Assembly: GCA_030141605.1 (NCBI GenBank)
Contig: JAQGDQ010001107.1
Location: forward strand, 1 to 62,198
DNA from: Tubiluchus corallicola
Taxonomy: Eukaryota; Priapulida; Priapulimorpha; Priapulimorphida; Tubiluchidae
Direction of reading: 5' to 3'
DNA length: 62,198 bases
Below, in pieces: positions 48,669-62,198 of the stretch. Made by a program: the position numbers and the translations under genes. Position 1 is the first letter of the stretch, and each line of letters begins with the position of its first letter. The notes beneath the pieces were generated by a model. The model was not told the origin of the DNA. It ran no database searches and saw nothing but the letters and a program-made list of their open reading frames with translations.

Positions 48669-51600
48669 ATGGCTTGTACGACTCTAAAAAGAAGTTTAGA
48701 CTTTGAGCACATTCATAGTCCATTACAACGTCCTCCGAAGCGACGAAGATGTATGCCGCTTGTTATGTCATCTGCTGTCCCACCAACTAAGTTGCATCAT
48801 GCTAATCCGTCACCCTTTGGAGAAGTCCTACCGAAATACACAGCAGGTTTGATTTTCATTCTGTAACCGTTCGCATTTACGAATCCATTAAGTTCTTTTA
48901 TTTAGAGTATCTTAATAACCGAGCAACATGCTGTAAACAAATGGAGGTTAATTAGAATTTAGAATTTATTGCTAGATTTACCATGAACATTCAATGATAA
49001 TTTTTACAGAAAGCATTAAATTAACAAATTTTACAAAAAAAACATTAATATAAAATTTTTATTGAGACTACTGGACAACACCAGAAAGAAAATCTTGTGT
49101 TGGTGCCGTCCAGATTAACAGTTAATTTGAAATTTAAGAAACAAAATAGAAGTGCATTAAATGATCTCTCTTTCACACTCACTCACTCGCTTACACACAC
49201 ACACACACACACACACACTTTTCTAGAATGAGGACAAGGTGCAAAAGGTAGAAATTCAACATGTTGATGAGGAACACATGAATAACACGTGTATGATGTT
49301 ATGATGACGATTAAGTCATGATAATATTTCCAAAGCATAAATACACCCAAAATAAGAATAAAATAAAAAGAGCCACAATTGATTGCCAATTATATTGTTA
49401 ACTTGTAAGTTCTAGCAAGGCAGCCGTGTAGCACTAGGTGCAGAATTACTTTCATCCTTGGTCTGATAACTGTTAAGGTTCTTATGGTTTAATGTTTCAG
49501 ATATAATTCAGGAAAAGCTGCATGCAGAATTAAAACGCATGAGGCGTCGCAGGGAATTGATTTATGAACGTCAAAGGCATCTTTCAAGCCCAGTTTCCAG
49601 TGGAAGCGATTCATCCAGTGATTCAGAGATGCAGTGTTCAGCTTCCACCTCGCAAACTTCAAGCCATCCCAACAGCTCCCCTAAGCGTGACATTAAAGAA
49701 CAGCCTTTGTTTAGTCTAAAACAGGTACAGTGCCTCATAGTTAATTTTATTATTACGAATGGAATTATGAATTATGAATATATTCCACAGCAACACAAAC
49801 ATACATACAAATTGCTATTACATTGAAAAAAATAAACTATGCGAGTTACTGTGAGGAGGAGGAAAGAGCATTGAGCTTTCGAGTCCTCCTCCAGATAAGT
49901 GAAACAATTTACAATTAACATTACATTTTCATCAGTTATAACGTACATTAGAACAAAATAAGTTTTGTTAGTAACTTCAGATCAGGATGAGTAAAATTGT
50001 GAGTTAATTATACCGTTGTAGTAGGTAATTCTTTGATGCTTTTTTAAATTGATAAAGATTAAGAGTTTTCATTTCACGCAGAATCGATGACCATATTTTA
50101 ATAGCATTATATTTAGATGACTGTTTCATTATATTTGTTTTTGGAAGAAGGAGTACATAGTTTCCGACTGAATATCTTGTGTAGTGATCATGTTGATTTG
50201 AAACTAGACTAAAGTATGACTGAAAAGCTAGTGGAAGTAGTGAACTATGATACTGATACATGAAATGACGACAATATTAAATTTAAATGGTCTCAAAAAG
50301 ACATAATTTGGGTTACAATATACTAAACTACTATAACAGACGATGAACATGGGGAACAAGAGAATCTTTACCAAAATAGCATGAATCAGCATGAATAGTA
50401 GGAATATTACAAACCAAAATGTAGGAAACATGGGAAACCAATACTGAAACGAAACCGAACTGAAATCATTTTTGCAAAACCAGTTATTAACAAACACAAA
50501 AATATTCAAAATAAATGAAATTCTTTTTTTCTAGTCTAGACCCAAATCCTTAAAAAGTGCTTCTATAAAGTTCTGGGGGCGTGTTTTTTCTAAAAGTGGG
50601 CAGCATAGCCAATCTTATTAATTTGACTTTGCTGAATCCAAAAAAGCTATACACCAGCTCAAAAAATTAGCAGAAAGGGTTAAAAATGCAAAAAACAAAA
50701 TGGCTGCAAAGTTTTTGCACGTTGATTCACAAAGTTTTCAACATTGTGAATCGAAACAAACTCCCAAAAAATGATTAATTATGTAGATATGGTGACATCT
50801 ATTCCAGGGCATTTGCAATCTATTTCTATTACTTTTGTTACTAAAATGGTTGCGGTTTTTTAAAACGGCCGCCACACAAAAATAAGTTATGCAGATCAAT
50901 TATATTATTTGCTATTTGAACTATTTTAGCCAAATTTTTCAGTGATTTTTAATATCTAGGAGAAAACAGGTAAGCTGGTTAATACTACTAAAATTAGCGA
51001 TGGTTCAGCTACGAAACTTAATCATTTGTGACGAGAATGAATCTGAACCGAAAGTGCAACAATCAGCAAAGCAAAACAAAATTTTCGTTTCCGTAACCTT
51101 CCTGATGAATGTCCAATTTAAACTTAAATAAGTTTATTAATTTGTCTAATAAGCACATTGTGTTTTAATAAGATGCCATTGCTAAGAAAAACAAACATAC
51201 CCGCTTTTTAATGAGAATTAATGCTGTTTCTGGGCTTAGCCTGCCGAAATTTGTGAATTCAGAAGTCACACAAACAATAAATTGTTGATAAATGGTTTTT
51301 ATAGTCGAGATTGTTAAAGTGAACGACTTTGTGTTCCAGGTTGGATTGGTATGCGAGAGACTGATAAAAGAAAGGGAAACACAAATGAGAGAAGAATACG
51401 ACAAGGTGCTTATGGGAAAATTGGCTGGTATGTAAAGAAATAAAGTTCTAATAACTTGATTGTGAATCGTCTAAGCTAGCCACTGTCTGTGCTTGTAGGA
51501 GAAAGCAAAATATTCACAGTTCTAACCCAGCACTAATTTCATCAATTCTAATAACTTGTATGTGAATCGTCTAAGCTAGTCACTGTCTGTGCTTGTAGAA

Positions 51601-52972
51601 GAAGGCAAAATCTTCACAGTTCTAACCCAGCACTAATTTCAGCATATCAATGACATAATGCTGTGGTTGTAAAACAAATCTTGTATATAGTCAAACTTTT
51701 TTATATCACCTGTGATGGTCTCTCCATCTAGCAGATGTTTGCTCTGTAATTTGATATGTATCATGCGCTCTTACATAACGGTGTGATATGTTTGTCAAGT
51801 TAATGTCATGTGTTCTTATAGAACAGTATGATATACTTGACTTGTGAAGTTAATGTCATGTATTATTACAGAACAGTATGATATGTTTGTGAAGTTAATG
51901 TCATGTGTTCTTATAGAACAGTATGATACACATGTGAAGTTAATGTCATGTGTTATTACAGAACAGTATGATACACATGTGAAGTTAATGTCATGTGTTA
52001 TTACAGAACAGTATGATACACGTGTGAAGTTAATGTCATGTGTTATTACAGAACAGTATGATACACGTGTGAAGTTAATGTCATGTGTTATTACAGAACA
52101 GTATGACATGTTTGTGAAGTTAATGTCATGTGTTCTTATAGAACAGTATGATATACTTGACTTGTGAAGTTAATGTCATGTATTATTACAGAACAGTATG
52201 ACATGTTTGTGAAGTTAATGTCATGTGTTCTTATAGAACAGTATGATATACTTGACTTGTGAAGTTAATGTCATGTGTTCTTATAGAACAGTATGATATA
52301 CTTGACTTGTGAAGTTAATGTCATGTATTATTACAGAACAGTATGATATGTTTGTGAAGTTAATGTCGTGTATTATTACAGAACAGTATGATACACTTGT
52401 GAAATTAATGTCATGTATTATTACAGAACAGTATGACATGTTTGTGAAGTTCAGCCATGATCAGATAATGAGGCGTTTTGCAGACTCTCAACCAAGTTGT
52501 AAGTGTTTTATATGTAGCTTATGTAACATATATCATTTCAATTATTTTGGACTTTTGGTCCTTGATGGCAGCCTGTAATTACAAGGTTAATTTCAGATTT
52601 TAAATTTGTCCACCGTAGTTTTAAGCTGTAAAGGTTTTCTGTTTGACCATTGGTGTAAGTGTTGAATTTTCTGCCCAGTAAATTTGCCTTTGTAAGGGCA
52701 ATTTTTGATAGGGTTATCTTTTTCAGCATCTCTTTTTTGGACACTTTCTCTCTCTTTTTGTCTCACATGCTCTATTTCCCACTGTTCTTATCTTTGCCTC
52801 ACTCTCTTGTAAGAAATCTTTATGTTTCTGCACTGCTTAAAAGGAATTGTCGATTAGTCGAAAGCTTAAGCTTACATGTGTGTTATTAGATTAACACAAT
52901 TATCAATTGTTAGTCCTGGATAATTTAAAACTAAGTTTACAGAAAAGTTTCCTCTTTTCAGATGTTTCTTGA
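48669..52972 (+). CDS. AKIRIN: Akirin, 5 coding exons
   Basis: Akirin is a small nuclear adaptor without DNA-binding activity. It bridges NF-kB-type and other transcription factors to chromatin remodellers, and vertebrate AKIRIN2 also binds the 20S proteasome through its C-terminus for nuclear import. Coding exons: 48669-48846, 49501-49724, 51340-51427, 52427-52498, 52962-52972. Phases agree and the product is 190 aa, the usual family length. Landmarks are the N-terminal [12 protein letters not shown] and PPKRRRC nuclear localisation signal (about residues 22-28), a Ser-rich middle, [37 protein letters not shown], and the invariant YVS C-terminus formed across the last intron. I chose the ATG at 48669 because it gives the conserved MAC start. 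The last intron-exon unit is exceptional: exon 4's acceptor is tandemly repeated upstream (51760-52460). Confidence 0.95.
49188..49217. repeat. CA dinucleotide microsatellite
   Basis: Short CA run in akirin intron 1, preceded by CACTCACTCACTCG. Confidence 0.85.
49770..50275 (-). mobile_element. 5'-truncated non-LTR retrotransposon, copy 2 (in akirin intron 2)
   Basis: Near-identical to 22386-22890: the same 3' UTR and the same C-terminal frame ending [11 protein letters not shown] (50004-50261). Truncated at about 50276, earlier than copy 1. Antisense to akirin. Confidence 0.85.
50276..51339. other. Remainder of akirin intron 2, nothing recognised
   Basis: No array or conserved frame seen. 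Confidence 0.4.
51444..51645. repeat. 101-bp tandem duplication in akirin intron 3
   Basis: Two copies beginning TTCTAATAACTTG and including GTGAATCGTCTAAGCTAG and TCTAACCCAGCACTAATTTC. Confidence 0.9.
51760..52460 (+). repeat. 45/50-bp minisatellite carrying repeated akirin exon 4 splice acceptors
   Basis: Units contain TTATTACAG|AACAGTATGA or TCTTATAG|AACAGTATGA. The AACAG start occurs at 51822, 51872, 51917, 51962, 52007, 52052, 52097, 52142, 52192, 52237, 52287, 52337, 52382 and 52427, the last being the genuine exon 4 start. Spacing is 45 bp, or 50 bp where five extra bases create an in-frame TGA. Each unit encodes EQYD-x-x-VK like the true exon, then LMSC(V/I)(I/L)(T/I). Acceptors at 52337 and 52382 are in frame with exon 4 and would add 30 or 15 residues. 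Confidence 0.95.
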
Positions 52973-53564
52973 GGTGTTAGGAGGTTGGAACTGTCGTCTG
53001 CATCCCGAAAGAACCAATATTATACGTGTAAACGGGCCATCATTTTCTTTAATTTTTTTATAAACTGCCGATCTTATTTGTTGCTTGCAGAACTAAGTAA
53101 ACTTAACTTGAACTGCTGTGCAGTCAAACAAGCGTTGTTATTTTTGTTCGTATTTGTACATAGATTAAAGTCGAGCCACGAGGGATGGCTTTTTGTTTTT
53201 GGGTGAGGCTAAATAGGAACTGTAGCACATTTCACTGTACAATATAACTTCACATTACACAAACACATCCTATATAACATATCGTACGTATTAATGTAGT
53301 TAGGATTTATGCAATTGCGTATGCATATTATATATTATAATTTTTCTCATTTGTTTTATCGTCATTATATGAGTGAAACAAAATCGATTTATGAACATAA
53401 TTGCAATGTAGACACCAACACGTGTAAAACAAGCACCAGCTGTTATAGTTCCTAGATCGAGAACTGGCTTGGCTTATTCTGCAGTTCAAATGCCGAGTCA
53501 ATTTTATGTTGCACTCTTGTGAGATGAAACGGTATCAGTTAATGGATTCAGTAAGTATGTAAAC
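52973..53564 (+). other. Akirin 3' UTR / downstream region
   Basis: Follows the akirin stop. I see no clear AATAAA within it. No second gene recognised. Confidence 0.4.
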
Positions 53565-54042
53565 CAGGGGTGTGCAAATTGCGGCCCGCCGAGAGAATTT
53601 GTGCGGCCCGCGAAGAGATTTGTCAACCTAATGAAAGTGCGGCCCGGGCGATTGAGTGTATCCAGCCGAAGTCCGTGCCACGATCCTAAAGATAGTGCCC
53701 GTAGTTTTTTCTACTAGATCGGATGCCATTAACCCTTACAAGACGGTTGTAGCTTAATGTCACTGTACTACACAGACTGTGTGATACACATTACTAATAT
53801 GCATTGTAATGAAATTACCACTATCTGTCCTGAAAGTAGAAATATATGGTTTGCAATATAAATTTGAATAACTTCTAAAATAGTTTCTTGAGTGTAGTAG
53901 TAATGATGTACGCAGGTCGGATGCAAAAAAATCATTATTAGGCCTTTCTGTACTTGGCTCCTTGATCAAACAGCCTGTGACCCGCAGGAATTTCGGGAAA
54001 GTTTAATGTGGCCCGGCTAATCAGATCATTTGCACACCCCTG
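53565..54042. mobile_element. hAT-type MITE, complete (478 bp) with 8-bp target duplication
   Basis: Ends are CAGGGGTGTGCAAATTGCGG and TTTGCACACCCCTG, flanked by the direct duplication ATGTAAAC (53557-53564 and 54043-54050). It is locally GC-rich, with GCGGCCCG blocks. A truncated relative lies at 23726-24110. It has no coding capacity. Confidence 0.9.
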
Positions 54043-54050
54043 ATGTAAAC

Positions 54051-57000
54051 AGCAAAGCTTGTTCTTATACATTATGCTTGAAAAACAGTGTGTGCCAGAG
54101 TTAGCGGAGAATTTCACATTCTGACGTGGCCGCTTTTTTCATGATAGGCATTAGGTTACACGTGTCTTTAAGTGTTTATAACTAACACAAGTCTAGTAGT
54201 TATTTTCAATCTGCCAAAACAATTTTTCTTGTTTATTCAATGCAAATTTTTTTTGCTCATTTTCTTTTAACTGTCTTTGTACATTTTACTTTCATTTGTT
54301 GGATTTGCAAAGCCACTTCTTAAGCAATGCAATTAGCAATTTTATTTGTTACCAGGTACAAAAAAACGAGTTTATTTAGTTTAAATATTGATTAATAAAT
54401 ACATCTTAATACTTGACTACTTTTTTATTGTTGTTTATTGTTAATTTGTAGTTATGACTATTATATTTTTTACATTTAAATGTACAAATAACTTTCATTT
54501 ATATAAAGCGCATCAGTAGGATAAGAAATCTATTCCAAAACAAGACAGTTAATGACAAGAAACATTGGTGGTATTCCAACACAGGCCTTTAGTTCACAAA
54601 TGGTTAATGAAGTTGGAAATTTTTAGTGATACATGTATACAAACTACATTAAATTTACATGTGAAAAGAGATTTACAAAGTTAAATTATCTTTGAATTAT
54701 ATTATGCTGTACACAACATATTTTTAAGTACACATTTGTGTGAGCAAAATAATACTACAAAAAAATGATAAACCACTAAGAAAGATCTTCTAACAATTAA
54801 ACATCAGTCATGTGTTTAGACACGTGACTTAATGTTTAGACACGTGTTTAACGTTTAAACACAATGTTATACTTCACTAAAGATTATTTACATATACAAT
54901 ACTTGGGAATTAATAGCTTTGAAAGTAAAATTTCTTATAGTTATTTTGCATCAAGAAAGTCTTGTAAACTTAATTAGTAAATTAATCACCAGTTAATGAA
55001 CTAGTAAATTAATCGCCAGTTAATGAGATGATGTAAGAATGTGAAAGCTTAGCATTGAACCATCGTCTCCAATTAAAGTTTATGAAAATTTTATTTGTTG
55101 TGGGATCTTTAAACGGCAAGCAAACATTCGATAGTAAACAGAAATGTATAAAATGTTTCAAATGCATAAAAAATTTATACAATTTGTCAATGAACAATGC
55201 CCTGTGACTATGCAAACACATTTTACTGTAGAAGTTACACATTGACAAATACAGTTAGTATATATATATATTGTTATATGACATCACAAAGTATGTATGT
55301 ATCAACACAAATTAACTGTAACAATTTTATACAAAGACAATCAGAGAGGCAAGCATTCTGGTGGATTAACTTTAATGATATTCATAATATAAGTAAACTA
55401 GTAATACCATCGCTTATAAATAATGTTGTTGTTGTTTACTGTTGTACAACTGTGATTATATAAACAAATACATAACTACACAACTATGCCACAATCTGTG
55501 TTAAAGAGCTACATGTTATAGATGCTATAAACAGCTATAATACAAGCTGTTGCAGATTATATGAGTTACAAAACCAATAAAAAGATTTAGGAGGCAAATA
55601 TTTTAAATTGTATAATGGATATAATCATTAAACAAATTTACAAATTACCGAAGTCTTGGCACTTAAGTTAGTGGGTAAAAGTTTTGGTTAGAGTTTTGGT
55701 AAAATTTTTCTTAATACCAAAATGGGACTCAACATTCAACGCTTGTCAAAACAGACACTTAGTAGAAGCGCTAAAAAGCTTAAGTATGTTTAGATAAAAA
55801 CTAAAAATGGATTTGGGCCATGATTTGTATCACAATGTTAACAAAATAAGCGCAATATAGCAGTAGTAATTTTACTGAAGTACAGATAACGTTCGTTCAA
55901 ATTGCTGACTCAAATCATAATGGCCGAACGTTTGCAATTTCAAATGTCCCACTTCCGAGTATATTTTTTACACAATCAAAATGATTACAAGTTACTTTTA
56001 CTAAGAACGTCTACTGTATTGTACAAATATAAGCACGATTGATAAATGCAAATTTAATGATCGATGTCATTTTCCACTGAGTTCTATGCCGCTCTGTTTT
56101 TTTACTATATTATACTAGTAATTCCAATGCATCACACAACATGGACAAAACAAAATCATTACATTTACAATAGAAACCGCCTACAAAAAGTTTTGTAAAA
56201 ATAACCAACTATTTAAAAACAAAATAAAGCAAAAGCAGATAATTTTGCACTTAAAAAAGCCATTCTCTCTCTCTCTCTCTAATAAATGCACTATCTCAAA
56301 ATTTGCAAATATGATATAAAAGCAAAAAATTTGATAAAAGTTAGTAGTTATTTTACAGTGCTGTACAAATTTAAAATCTATTTTGCTGAAATTAAATGAT
56401 TTATTTAAAACAGTCAGCACTAGATCCTAGCAGTCTGCTGCACTGCTGTATATTAACTAATTCGGATTGAAAAAACATTCAAACAACAAAATTAAATTTC
56501 AAAGTTTTTTGCAGCACGACTTATCCAAATTAAAGTATTTTTATACAACGTGAGGTTAGATTATGAGCCAACTATTAAAAACCGCATCATTAAAGTACCA
56601 ACAACATATATCATCATTATGCCTGCATTATAAAATCAAAATAAAACTTGTAACAAGACAAAACCTCATCTTTGCAGACATCTGTTAAAACAAAAAAACA
56701 TTTAAATTTAAAAAAAATCTGCTGTTTTGCACATGCCTTTTGGTCAACGAAAAGCGAAAAATCCTCCTTTAAAAGTGAACCATCTTTTAAAAATTGGCAA
56801 AATTAATAAAATTAATGTACGTCACTGTGATTCTCTGTTAGGTAGCTGCACACGAACAGCTTAATCACCACAACCTGTAATACACACAACGTAATTTCTT
56901 TCTAAGACGTGAAAAACATAATTATAAGTGAAAGAAAACACTTCTGCTTATTAAAAATCAACATAAAATCGTTAAAATTTAAAAAGTTCTAGTCTAAGCA

Positions 57001-57299
57001 GGTGGAAGAGTAGAAAATTAAATACGTTTAGAATTTAACATTCTTACAGTACTACACACTATTATAGTTTAAACTTAACCTCACAAAGCAAAGAGTTAAA
57101 CAAAACCTGCACTCCAACACAGAACAGAACATGCTGAGTTTTCTGAATAGACAAAATTCAAGCATGTATGTAGATAGACAAGCAAGGATTATGAAATGTG
57201 TTGCAATCATTAAATCCTTACCTTTTAGGAGTACAACTATATACATTACATTAACTCTTACAAGATAATATACATATTGCATCGACAATTAAAGTAGAT
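54051..57299. other. Akirin-FAM76 convergent intergenic region
   Basis: AT-rich. It may contain 3' UTR sequence of both neighbours. A short CT run lies at about 56264-56280. No gene recognised. Confidence 0.4.
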
Positions 57300-57640
57300 T
57301 TGCAAACATAGGCCTAACACTGATAGATACATACAGGTCTATCGTCGTACATACACATATTCTTAGATCTGCAAACACAGATTTACACTGATAGATACAT
57401 ACAGGTCTATCATCATACATACACATATTCTTAGATCTGCAAACACAGATTTACACTGATAGATACATACAGGTCTATCGTCGTACATACACATATTCTT
57501 AGATCTGCAAACACAGATTTACACTGATAGATACATACAGGTCTATCATCATACATACACATATTCTTAGATCTGCAAACACAGATTTACAATGATAGAT
57601 ACATACAGGTCTATCATCATACATACGCATATTCTTTACA
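57300..57640. repeat. 68-bp tandem repeat, 5 copies
   Basis: Unit includes ACTGATAGATACATACAGGT and ACATATTCTTAGATCTGCAA. It lies about 200 bp downstream of the FAM76 stop codon, possibly in its 3' UTR. Confidence 0.92.
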
Positions 57641-57832
57641 TGCACATACATACGACAGGTGGACATAGAATAGCCATGTTGTACCTTTCAAATAAAGCTA
57701 ATGAGGTAAAAAGCTTTATCTATTATAAAAACAGAAAATGCAGCTTCTGAAATGGCACACCCTAGTGCCTGTTGCATGACTTCTGTTCAATAAACTGAAA
57801 TTGAATTTTCCTCTTTTTAAGGTACCTTACTA

Positions 57833-62024
<4,192 letters not shown>

Positions 62025-62198
62025 CTACAATAAAAAAAAATGTAATAAAAAGCAAAAGCAAATTTTAAAAATGGAAAAGAATTTAGGAAAAGAAAAAAGA
62101 AATGTACTGAAGAGCTAGTAAAGGAGACCAGATACATAAAAAATTCTTTATCTATAAATAACTTCAAAAGAAATTTCAAAAGTGAAATCTTTTCTAAT

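Noticed and set aside
51844-52167. Stand-alone 107-codon ORF in akirin intron 3
   Set aside because: Not an independent gene: it is the acceptor-bearing array read in the exon 4 frame, ending at the TGA made by a 50-bp unit. Reported as a splicing finding instead.

Overview
The window is nuclear DNA of an invertebrate animal. Genes are split by GT-AG introns of about 0.2-3.6 kb. The five recognisable proteins are typical metazoan ones, including a radial-spoke protein that implies motile cilia or flagella. The DNA is visibly AT-rich, and many minisatellites, microsatellites, MITEs and non-LTR retrotransposon tails fill introns and gaps. I cannot name the species from sequence alone.

Layout. 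1-6362: a long inverted repeat resembling a foldback element, whose arms carry a mirrored 18-bp minisatellite and end in trinucleotide/hexanucleotide microsatellites. A TTAA-flanked MITE has inserted in one arm, and the other arm preserves the empty site. 7.2-8.3 kb: a pair of GC-rich repeats of unknown nature. 9599-10498: an intronless plasma-membrane-type syntaxin, followed by an array with 14 perfect TGACGTCA sites. 12-26 kb: gene-poor, with many tandem arrays and degraded transposons.

26958-35405 (-): RSPH3, 8 coding exons. 38721-46444 (-): FDX1 (mitochondrial ferredoxin/adrenodoxin), 4 coding exons. 48669-52972 (+): akirin, 5 coding exons, divergent from FDX1 across about 2.2 kb. 57833 to beyond the right edge (-): the 3' part of a FAM76 gene, convergent with akirin. 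Exon junctions were read by eye from splice signals, conserved protein sequence and phase. The RSPH3, FDX1 and akirin models add up to whole codon numbers (352, 171 and 190 aa). The genes are unrelated in function and do not look co-regulated as a cluster.

The most unusual observation is that exon-intron junctions have become tandem repeats. In akirin, the exon 4 splice acceptor plus its first codons is repeated about 14 times in the preceding intron. The two copies nearest the exon are in frame at 45-bp spacing, so use of upstream acceptors would add 15 or 30 residues. In FDX1, the 3' end of exon 3 with its splice donor is repeated twice downstream at 130-bp spacing. A third array, in RSPH3 intron 6, appears to be an amplified terminal inverted repeat of a TA-inserting DNA transposon.
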